A stretch of 64,000 nt of DNA from Mesostigma viride (taxonomy: Eukaryota > Streptophyta > Mesostigmatophyceae > Mesostigmatales > Mesostigmataceae), in NCBI GenBank assembly GCA_009746045.1, contig RPFO01001113.1, positions 2,501 to 66,500 of the forward strand, read 5' to 3'. Shown one piece after another: positions 1 through 7,373 of this stretch (its first letter is position 1; every line of letters starts with the position of its first letter). The position numbers were made by a program, and so were the translations under genes. The notes under the pieces are model-generated. The model saw nothing but the letters and a program-made list of their open reading frames with translations, was not told the origin of the DNA and did not search any database.

Positions 1-879
1 ACTTTCAACCAATAACACGCTATTGTCTAATTCCGAAGGGCCTTTCGGCTGAACCGAATTAAAACTACAAATGCGGACGGTGTATGGGCATCACCTACTG
101 TAGAAGGCACGAATGCAGGAGTCTCATTACTTGCGATATTTACAAAACGGCGGATTCGTTACCCCCACGGCCTTGCTTACCACAAAACCCAGTCGAAGAA
201 GCACAATGGAGGTTCGACCCGCGGAAGAGCGGCTCCTCCATGCCCTTGGTGAAGCTTCGGTTGCTGGAACCTCCTTCGACGACAAAACGCCTTCCGCTTC
301 CTTTTGCATTTGGCTTAATTCTGCAGAATGTTGCTTCGAACTACTAGAACGAAACATCTTGCAAATAATGCCTATGCGGTCCCAGCAATGCTAAACCCCT
401 TGATTGCTAGATGTCGGGTCTGCCTTGCCCAGGTGGTTGGGGCCTCGCGGGATGCAGCACCTAGCGACGGTACTGCGAATGATCGCATGCTTACAAACCC
501 GGCCCCCGACTGTTTTGACACGCCAGCACAATTACAGAGCCGTTTTTGCCGTGTGCAGGTCTCGCTCAGAATACCCGATCTATGAAGCTATTGATTGCTA
601 ATCTCGACGTCTAGAAAAACATGGTTTCCGTCGATGGTGTCCTTGCCAGCTCAGTAGCAACGACCCAACGTCTCGATCTCCCACTATTAATTAATAACCC
701 TGTCGGACCAACCGGCGCGGGAATAAACCCAACTCGACTCAACTCAACTCGATCTCGTGGAAGTTCTTGACTAGCTGATATCTTGTCAGCGGGCATGGAC
801 ACCATCGATGGAAACCATGACCATGCGTTCCGCATGCGCATGAATCCACGTGCAGACTTGGGTATCGTAGATGACGTAA
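1..879. other. Anonymous left flank
   Basis: I see no convincing gene. The short ORFs on both strands lack recognisable motifs and overlap one another, as expected of non-coding DNA. A stretch near 728-755 made of repeated AACTCGACTC words has an inverted counterpart near 1280-1305. Confidence 0.5.
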
Positions 880-881
880 TA

Positions 882-1067
882 CACCCCCCACCACCACGTT
901 TAAGATTCTCAGGTTAAGATCATGAGCCCCTTGATTCGACCTCTACTAGTAGTATAATTATATTAGGATGTATTAGAACTAAGTATAATCGAATCAAAGT
1001 AGTAAGATTCTTTAATATCGTGAGCCCTGGATTGGTCGGACCCCAATCTTAAACGTGGGGGGGGGTG
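882..1067. mobile_element. Short TIR element with TA target duplication (mariner-like MITE)
   Basis: About 186 bp bounded by inverted repeats of roughly 25 bp. The left end begins CACCCCCCACC and runs into ACGTTTAAGATT; the right end reads AATCTTAAACGTGGGG and finishes in GGGTG. The dinucleotide TA lies directly outside both ends (880-881 and 1068-1069), the signature of Tc1/mariner insertion. The interior is AT-rich and non-coding, so this is a non-autonomous copy. The family assignment rests only on the TA duplication and the TIRs. Confidence 0.6.
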
Positions 1068-1069
1068 TA

Positions 1070-1631
1070 AAAGAGAAGTGAGAACGCGTGGATATATTAC
1101 TGTATGACCGCACCTTTTGCGTGGGCCAGTTGTCTATCTACTTGACCACAAGGCTTTGACTGAATGAGAGCTGCATTCATCTGTGGTTGTCATTCCCACC
1201 GCCGCACAATTACATAGGGTGTCGTGCTGTCGTGTCATGCGGTTCAAGGCCCTAGGCCGTTTCCAAATCTCTGCTGGCCCATGTTGAGTTGAGTCGAGTT
1301 CGATTCGACATCTGACAATCTGACAGTCTGACAGTCTGGAATTTACAAGTCTGCAATCGGTGGAGAGGGAGCATTCTTGCCGCGCCAGTGGTCCGACAGC
1401 GGGTTGGCGAATAGGTTGGTCCTTTTGTGAACGCCCGTTCGCACATCCGTTCCGTCGCACACCTGTTCCCTGGACCTGTGAGTTCAGCCGTTGTGATATG
1501 TCCATCCTGGACTACGAGACCCTGCGCAGACGGCTCTGAATTCATCTGACAACAACAGCTGTCGTTGTTGATTCCAACGCCGCACATGGGCAGCAGAGTA
1601 AGTATCTTAATTAGTATATCCGATACGCATA
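1070..1631. other. Anonymous flank between MITE and virus
   Basis: No gene is recognised. The stretch holds short tandem words such as CTGACAGT near 1315-1335 and a small palindrome (CAACAACAGCTGTCGTTGTTG) near 1553. Confidence 0.4.
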
Positions 1632-1672
1632 GCGGCTCAAATCTTCTTCTAGCGGTACGAAAGATTTGATAT
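1632..1672. repeat. Host repeat interrupted by the LINE/virus block; left target-site copy
   Basis: This 41-bp stretch is nearly identical to 21052-21092, where the same repeat continues without interruption into CTATATGGTCG. Here it stops after TTTGATAT (1665-1672). TTTGATAT reappears at 20976-20983, followed by the expected continuation. The 8-bp duplication therefore brackets the LINE remnant plus the virus, and 21052-21153 acts as a natural empty-site reference. Confidence 0.7.
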
Positions 1673-1687
1673 ATATATAGCCCCTCA

Positions 1688-1761
1688 TTGAGTGATGGGG
1701 CCGTGTGGGGTACCGGGGAGCCATTCTTGAGTGATGATGGTTGAGTGATAAATTGAGTGAT
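1688..1761. promoter_or_regulatory. Four TTGAGTGAT iterons, left viral end
   Basis: Exact copies of the 9-mer lie at 1688-1696, 1727-1735, 1741-1749 and 1753-1761, all in one orientation. The last three are spaced 12-14 bp apart, roughly one helical turn. The same four occur in mirror image at the right end. Since the virus encodes a helicase of the origin-binding-protein type, these are candidate replication-origin binding sites. That function is inferred. Confidence 0.5.
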
Positions 1762-1911
1762 AAAATATTGGGGTTTTGGTTTGCTACTGACATCTGTCAC
1801 GATGCAGCCACGCCTTCCCGACCCGTGCCAACCCTGGCTCGGGGTCGCGGGGCTTTAGGAGGCCATAGAATTTCTGGCATCTGTCACCACGTCAACATGT
1901 GAGTGTGTGTG

Positions 1912-1978
1912 GAATAGGCAAAATTGCTCAGAGATTTTAAAGGTAGTTCTATACTTATCTGAGCAATTTTGCCTATTC
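1912..1978. repeat. TIR hairpin 1
   Basis: Arms of 21 bp (1912-1932 and 1958-1978) can pair perfectly around a 25-nt AT-rich loop. The stem begins GAATAGGCAAAATTGCTC. A paralogous hairpin lies at 2113-2177 and two more lie in the right TIR. Confidence 0.8.
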
Positions 1979-2112
1979 TGACAGAACCATCAACCATCGC
2001 CCACCCACGCCACACACCAACCGCAGAACGCGCTGGACCTCCGTGGACGGCCGGGGTCGTTCGCGGGGAACGCGCGATTCGCACGCGTCGACGTGCGAGG
2101 GTGTGTGTGTGT

Positions 2113-2177
2113 AATAGGCAAAATTGGCCAGAGAATTTGAAGATAGTACTAATACTTTCTGGCCAATTTTGCCTATT
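2113..2177. repeat. TIR hairpin 2
   Basis: Arms of 20 bp (2113-2132 and 2158-2177) pair perfectly. Compared with hairpin 1, GCTC has become GGCC in the left arm and GAGC has become GGCC in the right arm, so the pairing is kept. Confidence 0.8.
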
Positions 2178-2287
2178 CTGACAGAACCATCAACCACCAA
2201 CCCAACCACGCCACACGCCAAAACACACGCCTGATCCCCTGCGCGTTCCTGCGGATTCCTGCGCCGTCGCGGGAGAGGAGCGGGGTG

Positions 2288-2665
2288 TCAATCGCCTCTC
2301 AGGAGCTGCAGTCGTTCCTTCACTTGGTCAAACGTCAAAGAGGAAATGGATTGTCTGCCGGTGACGCAGCCGGCCATTATGGATACAACGACCAAGTCCT
2401 CGCACGCCTTGATAATTTCGTCAAGAGTCGCGTCGTCTTCCAAGGCGCACACAGCAGCCGACGAGAATATGCGTGGATCCTCTATGTGGTCTAATTCGAC
2501 ATTGTAATTGTCCTCGTACGGGTCGGGCTTTCCGGCGACGGTGCAAGAAACTCGCGCGACTTCTGCGGCGTTGACGGACCGTCGCGTGCCGCTCTGGATG
2601 TACCCGCCACTGCCCGGTTTGCAGGCCTCGATGCAATTGAGAATGTCATTCATGGTAACGAACAT
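2288..2665 (-). CDS. Hypothetical viral protein, 125 aa
   Basis: I do not recognise this protein. It is acidic, with several Cys residues, and looks like a small globular protein. Translation may start at 2665 or at a second Met four codons in (2653). A TATAAAA box at 2682-2676 lies about 10 nt before the first Met, matching the spacing seen before other viral genes and favouring the upstream start. It is the outermost gene of the minus-strand block, ends four bases inside the TIR border, and is separated from the next gene by about 95 bp. The coding call rests on frame integrity and promoter position. Confidence 0.55.
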   Translation of the reverse strand: MFVTMNDILNCIEACKPGSGGYIQSGTRRSVNAAEVARVSCTVAGKPDPYEDNYNVELDHIEDPRIFSSAAVCALEDDATLDEIIKACEDLVVVSIMAGCVTGRQSISSLTFDQVKERLQLLRGD

Positions 2666-2760
2666 GTTGGAAACGTTTTATAGAGTCATGTAAGATAATT
2701 TATTAATCAAATACGATAACAGACACCATTTACATCGAGTCATTACGCGTTAAATCCTGT

Positions 2761-3273
2761 CTACTTGTGATGGCATTTACACGAGTCGAATCCGCGGACC
2801 TTCTCGAAACGCAAGATGCACACAAACGATCGGAAACTACCCACTGGTTTGTAGTTGTCGGTGTCCTCTGCCTCTCTGTCGATGTGAACTAGACCGATCA
2901 CCAGCTGTCCTCCGTGCCTGAACAGGTATGGGTCCTTGAGGTTATAGAACGAATGCGCGTTTGGCGAGAATTCGTAAAGGGGGATCCCTTCTCCACCGAT
3001 TTCCATCTGCTCAGAGCACAGAACGACGCATTCCCCCGGATTTTGCTCACCGCCCAAGAAACTAGGAGACACGAGGCCGATAACCTTGTAATTGTCGCGG
3101 TTCTCGACGAAATCAAATCCAACCCAATGAGCGCCACCGCGCCAGGTGCTGTCGATGACAGGAGCGCGCGGGTCTGGTTTGACGTTAAAATAACACAGCC
3201 CGGTTCTTCCGTCAATAGTCGGCGTCATCCCTTTAAAATCGACGACGTATTGGTAATACGTGGGATAGTCCAT
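2761..3273 (-). CDS. Hypothetical viral protein, 170 aa
   Basis: The family is not recognised. The sequence is rich in aromatic residues and predicted beta strands, with a Tyr-rich N-terminus and a Cys/His-containing C-terminus (residues about 163-169). No signal peptide or membrane segment is visible. A TAATAAA element lies just before the ATG at 3273. The gene lies between the small terminal gene and the fibre-like gene in the same orientation, which suggests a virion-associated role. That role is inferred from position alone. Confidence 0.6.
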   Translation of the reverse strand: MDYPTYYQYVVDFKGMTPTIDGRTGLCYFNVKPDPRAPVIDSTWRGGAHWVGFDFVENRDNYKVIGLVSPSFLGGEQNPGECVVLCSEQMEIGGEGIPLYEFSPNAHSFYNLKDPYLFRHGGQLVIGLVHIDREAEDTDNYKPVGSFRSFVCILRFEKVRGFDSCKCHHK

Positions 3274-3314
3274 AGTTTATTACATCTTATTAGAGATAAT
3301 AGTTCGGCGACTAT

Positions 3315-4994
3315 CTATGCTGGTATGGCGGCAGGCGTGCCCCATTTGTGCACTAGATAACCTCGGATCTGTTCGAGCTCGGCCGCGGTCTTGGCGGTGC
3401 TGTAGATCAGGATCTCGCCGGTCCATCCGTCCCAGTTACGAGTGCTCCAATCTATATCCGCGCCAACACAGATCCTTCCTGGATTCTGTACCGCCGTACC
3501 TGTGTACGCCCCACCATCTCTACCATCAAATCTGGTAATGGACGTTTTTGGCGTGCTTCCTAGGTCACACGACACTGCCATCACGTGCGCCCGGCCGTCG
3601 TAAAACTCTGCATTCGTGCAGATCGGTTGAGTGGCTCCGTCCGTACCCAAAAGCGCATAAAACTTGTAATCGTCGCAGTTGTTGCAGATGCCCAGTCCGT
3701 AATTACTTTGAGCACCGACAACGAGGCCTTTCAAGCTACTACCTGACCCGCGAGGGTAAACACTCGGGGTGTTTGATTTTGCGACGACGATCATAGTATT
3801 TTGCGGACGACCCCAGAAAAACCCATCGCTCTGGAGCCCGTTACGCAAACTGTAACTGAATTGAAGAGACTGCTTAGAATTTAAGCTAGTGTTGTCAATG
3901 GTCGGCGCATTGGTGGTGAAGCACAGTAGGTGCTGGGTCCCCTTCTTGTCCTTCATACCCCGTACCGAAGTCGTGGCGAGAGTGGTAAAATTGGTGTTGC
4001 TGTAGAGCGTCGAAGAGTCCGTTGGGTCGTACCACGCATACAGGGCCGAGTCGGTGGCGGGGTTGTATGGGGTGAACGTGAACGATAGCGAGTTCGAAGC
4101 TGAGTTGCCGGTCCCGAACACTGTGTCTGTCGCGGCCCCTGCGCCGACGCTGAAGGACGTGGCGGAATTGGCCGTTGTCGCCGTCACGTTGAACGTGTAC
4201 GACGCCCCGCTGCCTACCAAATTGGAAGCTGTCCCGTTTATCACCGTGATGTCGCCCAATGCAAAACCGGTCACTGCTCGACTAAAAGTCGCCGTCGCGG
4301 ATATGAGACTCCAGGCGGAAGTGGACCCCGCGGATGTCGACAGCGTGACGGTGGGCTGAGGGGCATACGTGAATGACAGTGTGTTGGAAGCCGCGTTGGC
4401 GGTTCCCATCGAAGCGTCCGCGACAACTCCAGCGCCCACATTGACACTCGTGGCGGTGTAAGCGGTCGTCGGCGTCACCTGGAAGGCGTACGACGCCCCG
4501 CTGCCGGTCAGGTTGGCGGCTGTCCCGTTTGTCACCGTGATATCGCCCAACGAGAACCCCGTGACGGACGTGCTGAACGTGGCGGTCACGTCCACGGGTG
4601 TCGAGGATGGCGTCGAGCCCGCGGTCGTCGCGAGGGTCACCGTTGGAGGGGGTGAGTACGTGAAGACCAATGGAGTCGAGGCTTTGTTCCGTGCACCCTT
4701 CAAGTTGACCACCGCCCCTGCTCCGACGCCTACTGTAGTCGGCGAATATGCGGTCGTCGGCGTCACTTGGAATGTGTACGACGCCCCGCTGCCGGTCAGG
4801 CTGGCAATGGCCCCGTTGACGATGATGATATCGTCCAAGGCGAACCCCGTGACCGGCTGGCTGAACGTCGCTGTAACTGTAATTGGAGACGCGCTAGGAT
4901 ACGTTCCGGTTGTGGTCGTTAATGTTATGGAAGGCGCGACGATGCGCTTCTTTTTATTAATCAAAGCAGGACATACACCGTAATCGAAAGACAT
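3315..4994 (-). CDS. Fibre/adhesin-like protein: three Ig-like repeats plus a LamG-like domain
   Basis: This 559-residue protein has three tandem repeats of about 90 residues (roughly 20-112, 113-204 and 205-300), each with the pattern TVTLxTxAGST, VTGFxLGDITVxNG and LxGSGASYxFxVTPTTA. The pattern resembles bacterial Ig-like domains of the Big_12 type found in surface adhesins. Residues about 305-559 form a different domain that resembles a concanavalin-A/LamG-like lectin fold (YAWYDPTDSSTLY near its start, GEILIYSTAKTAAELEQIRG near its end). No membrane anchor is visible. In a small capsid virus the likeliest role is a spike or fibre that binds the host surface. The repeats are also obvious in the DNA (about 4050-4940), consistent with repeat duplication or acquisition from a bacterial-type adhesin. 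Confidence 0.75.
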   Translation of the reverse strand: MSFDYGVCPALINKKKRIVAPSITLTTTTGTYPSASPITVTATFSQPVTGFALDDIIIVNGAIASLTGSGASYTFQVTPTTAYSPTTVGVGAGAVVNLKGARNKASTPLVFTYSPPPTVTLATTAGSTPSSTPVDVTATFSTSVTGFSLGDITVTNGTAANLTGSGASYAFQVTPTTAYTATSVNVGAGVVADASMGTANAASNTLSFTYAPQPTVTLSTSAGSTSAWSLISATATFSRAVTGFALGDITVINGTASNLVGSGASYTFNVTATTANSATSFSVGAGAATDTVFGTGNSASNSLSFTFTPYNPATDSALYAWYDPTDSSTLYSNTNFTTLATTSVRGMKDKKGTQHLLCFTTNAPTIDNTSLNSKQSLQFSYSLRNGLQSDGFFWGRPQNTMIVVAKSNTPSVYPRGSGSSLKGLVVGAQSNYGLGICNNCDDYKFYALLGTDGATQPICTNAEFYDGRAHVMAVSCDLGSTPKTSITRFDGRDGGAYTGTAVQNPGRICVGADIDWSTRNWDGWTGEILIYSTAKTAAELEQIRGYLVHKWGTPAAIPA

Positions 4995-5019
4995 GCTGCT
5001 GACATACTACAAACTGACA

Positions 5020-5190
5020 CTATTTTTTTGAGGTTGGCAACGGATACTGAAATCTCGGTTCCATCAATGGACCTTTCCTAGCCGGCAATCCAGTCGCCAG
5101 ACCTTTATCGACCATCGCAGGGGTATCGAAGATCAATGTGACTCTACTAAACGGATTCGCTACGTATCTCGGATCCTTAAGGTATTCCAT
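5020..5190 (-). CDS. Small viral ORF, 56 aa
   Basis: A short ORF fills the gap between the capsid gene and the fibre gene. It begins MEYLKDPRYVANPFSRV, is rich in Pro and basic residues, and ends PTSKK. A TATAGCG element lies 6-12 nt before the ATG at 5190, the same arrangement as at its neighbours. Its stop at 5020 is 25 nt before the next start codon (4994), which fits the tight packing of this block. The protein family is not recognised. Confidence 0.5.
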   Translation of the reverse strand: MEYLKDPRYVANPFSRVTLIFDTPAMVDKGLATGLPARKGPLMEPRFQYPLPTSKK

Positions 5191-6010
5191 CGGGCGCTAT
5201 ACAGTTACAATCAGAGATTATTACAGATACACGGCCGCCTGCCGCCCGGCGCCGACGTCCATCTTGGCCTCGAGCTCGCAAAACAAGTACGATGTACACG
5301 CCGCGCCAGTTCCGTCCACGCGAAGGGTGACGACCGCCGCAGTCCCGCGAAGGTCGAGACCGCTCTGGTACTCGGACCCCGCGCCTGGCATGTTCAAGTG
5401 ACAGGCCATGACAAAATGCTTGTCTCGCCACGTGTCGGGTGTAATTCCGTCCTTGGCGCACGACAGCGAGTTTCCTTGGTCGTTGAACGCGCTCATCAGG
5501 TTAGTCCATGCCTCTGTAACTCCCATGCGATACGCGGGGGACTGGTGGGAACCGTTAATATCGAACTGGAACTGTGTGTTTGCGGTCATAGCGGAATGGT
5601 CGAACATGATATCACCGGCTCCGTTCGCTACGTCCTTGGCAGGGTCGACCTGGATGGCAAGGATTTTACTCGCGGATGCAGAAGAGAGGGTCGCCTTGAT
5701 GCTATACGCAGTGGCACTGGTCGTCTGCTTCGTAGACTGCCACGTCTTCCAGCGGAACGGCAGCGTCCCGCCCTCTGCCAGCCTGGACGCAAAGACCTGC
5801 GAGACAACGTCCTCCTGGAACCTGTACGTATCGATCGAGAAGTGAATATCATCCAGTTGGAACCCGGGGCCGGCGCAGGCTGGGACGGCAGCGGCTGGCG
5901 CCGCAGCCGCCACTGCCTCTCCGGGGATCATGACACTCCCATCCATCAACGTAATCCTGATCTCGATCGGAGGGAAAAGGCTGAGATCGATCACGCGAGG
6001 GTCGCCAGAG

Positions 6011-6216
6011 AGTTAGGTTAAATAGTGCCGGAACCTTTTGCCGCCTGAGGCAAATCGGTCCGTCACACTATTTTGCCCGGAATAACCACTTCCGAGCACC
6101 CAAGTTAATTCGGCCGAATTAACTTGGGTGCTCGGAAGTGGTTATTCCGGGCAAAATAGTGTGACGGACCGATTTGCCTCAGGCGGCAAAAGGTTCCGGC
6201 ACTATTTAACCTAACT
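6011..6216. repeat. Perfect 206-bp palindrome, copy a
   Basis: The reverse complement of this stretch is itself. It is centred between 6113 and 6114 in AATTCGGCCGAATT. As single strands it would form a 103-bp hairpin with no loop. Confidence 0.95.
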
Positions 6217-6340
6217 AAAACCTGGCCTCGTGGAGGGTGGGTTGAATATGAGACATCCGCCTAGGCCACTGAGCACGCACCACTAAATGCGCCGGAGCTG
6301 TCCGGATTCGAACCCCTGACCTCCAAGGTGCACGGGTTTT
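6217..6340 (-). other. tRNA-like halves in permuted order (cargo between palindromes)
   Basis: On the minus strand the cargo first shows a pol III B-box match, GGTTCGAATCC (6314-6304), inside a tRNA 3'-half-like stretch. Further on it shows an A-box-like TGGCCTAGGCGG (6268-6257) preceded by GTGCTCAG, resembling a tRNA D arm. The order B then A is reversed relative to a normal tRNA gene, as if a tRNA-like unit had been opened at the palindrome and joined end to end. The acceptor and T stems do not pair well, so a functional tRNA is doubtful. A partial homologue of the 5' half lies next to the host palindrome at 35380-35443. Confidence 0.5.
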
Positions 6341-6546
6341 AGTTAGGTTAAATAGTGCCGGAACCTTTTGCCGCCTGAGGCAAATCGGTCCGTAACACTA
6401 TTTTGCCCGGAATAACCACTTCCGAGCACCCAAGTTAATTCGGCCGAATTAACTTGGGTGCTCGGAAGTGGTTATTCCGGGCAAAATAGTGTTACGGACC
6501 GATTTGCCTCAGGCGGCAAAAGGTTCCGGCACTATTTAACGTAACT
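6341..6546. repeat. 206-bp palindrome, copy b
   Basis: Centred between 6443 and 6444. It differs from copy a by C to A in GTCCGTCACAC/GTCCGTAACAC, with the matching change in the opposite arm, and by a single unmatched base near its right end (CGTAACT against CCTAACT). Confidence 0.95.
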
Positions 6547-7088
6547 CAGAGAGGAACCCGAGCCAGTTGTCAATCACTCCAGGAATGTTCGTATGCTTGG
6601 CCTTAGCCGCGTCATCCCTGTCTGTCAGCGCGACGTCGGTGGTATTGTCCGCGGACCATCCGGACGGTGCTTGGGCGTTGTCGTGACCGACTCCGCCGTG
6701 AACAGTAAGCAGGGTCCGATACAACTGATGGTAGTCGTTAATGGAGTCCACGCTCTGGCCACCAACCAACACCTCCAAACGCCTAATCAACGACGAAGTG
6801 TATCTCGGAAACCTACAGAAACCAGTCGTAGCCGCCTCGGACGCCTTGAAGTACATGGCGAAACTGTGGAGATCGGCAAATCCGCTCGTCGGCAGGCGGA
6901 CAGCCACAACCGAACCCTGTTTGATACCGGTGTTCGCGGACAGAGTAGACAGCTGCACACGGGACGTCGAGTGCTGGCCGAGAGCCTTCACGATATACTG
7001 CATCGACTTCGGGATAGCGCGATTGTACCAAGAACCGTCGGATGCCATGAGAGAGCGTTGTATACCAGTTAGTTAGATAATATTCTGG

Positions 7089-7373
7089 CTAGTGGAGGAA
7101 CTGGCCCAAGAGCGGATTCGCGGCCTTGTGCGCGTCGACCTTACGCTCGAGGGAAGACAGCGCGTCCAACCCGGTTTTCGCGACACGATAAGCAGTCCCG
7201 AGGACCGGGGACGCCTCGATCAACTTGCTCGGGACATGCCCGAGAGCCGAATCGGCAGCACCCGCGGCCGCCTTCACGAGTCGCGCGCCGTGTCCCACTT
7301 TCCTGATAGCGTCGCCCGCCACATGTCCGATTTTTCGCACGGTGTTGACAACCTTTCCAAAGTCGAGCTTCAT
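7089..7373 (-). CDS. Small basic amphipathic viral protein, 94 aa
   Basis: Not assigned to a family. The sequence is Lys/Arg/His- and Ala-rich with amphipathic helices (KLDFGKVVNTVRKIGHVAGD, then a KAAAGAADSALGH segment) and a C-terminal helix ending LLGQFLH. Its size and position between the capsid gene and the penton-like gene suggest a minor virion component, either a capsid-cement, membrane-active or DNA-associated peptide. Its ATG overlaps the stop codon of the upstream gene in the sequence ATGA (7370-7373). A TTATAAAC element lies 15-22 nt before the ATG, inside the upstream gene. Confidence 0.65.
   Translation of the reverse strand: MKLDFGKVVNTVRKIGHVAGDAIRKVGHGARLVKAAAGAADSALGHVPSKLIEASPVLGTAYRVAKTGLDALSSLERKVDAHKAANPLLGQFLH

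Larger units (their letters stand above)
1673..2284. repeat. Left terminal inverted repeat of the virus
   Basis: It reads outward-in as the reverse complement of 19519-20130. Matching blocks include the outer GCCCCTCATTGAGTGATGGG segment, a conserved middle block around 1762-1890, and the inner block ending GTCGCGGGAGAGGAGCGG. Similarity is high at both ends and looser around the hairpins. The stop codon of the first viral gene (2288) lies just inside the inner border. Confidence 0.85.
6011..6546. mobile_element. Palindrome-ended element inserted in the capsid gene
   Basis: This 536-bp element consists of two 206-bp palindromes (6011-6216 and 6341-6546) flanking 124 bp of cargo. The 5-bp target duplication CAGAG lies at 6006-6010 and 6547-6551. 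It begins AGTTAGGTTAAAT and ends ATTTAACGTAACT. There is no coding capacity, so it must be moved by proteins supplied elsewhere. The same palindrome occurs in host DNA at 35444-35649, which shows it is not a viral component. An intron is unlikely: there are no GT/AG borders, and the target duplication explains the junctions. Confidence 0.9.
5221..7048 (-). pseudogene. Major capsid protein (double jelly-roll), split by an insertion
   Basis: The N-terminal part (7048 down to 6552) and C-terminal part (6005 down to 5221) lie either side of a 536-bp insertion. The N-part shows the usual start of PLV/virophage-type capsid proteins: a region near VAVRLPTSGFADLHSFAMYF, then SLIRRLEVLVGGQSVDSIND, then a DYHQLYRTLL segment. 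The C-part contains a second beta-rich jelly-roll region. The insertion is bracketed by CAGAG repeats (6006-6010 and 6547-6551). Both halves lie in one frame if the insertion and one repeat are disregarded, so the break is recent. A TATACAA element lies 9-15 nt upstream of the ATG. As it stands this copy cannot encode a full capsid protein. Confidence 0.85.

Noticed and set aside
5398-6021. 207-codon plus-strand ORF opposite the capsid gene
   Set aside because: It is antisense to well-supported capsid coding sequence and has no motif.
6011-6216. Palindrome as a viral replication origin or terminator
   Set aside because: The family is also present in host DNA at 35444, and here it sits inside a coding region.
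6257-6340. Functional tRNA gene
   Set aside because: A- and B-box-like motifs are present but in reversed order, and the acceptor and T stems do not pair convincingly.
6011-6546. Intron in the capsid gene
   Set aside because: No GT/AG borders on the coding strand. A 5-bp duplication and palindromic ends fit transposition, and the same palindrome occurs outside the virus.
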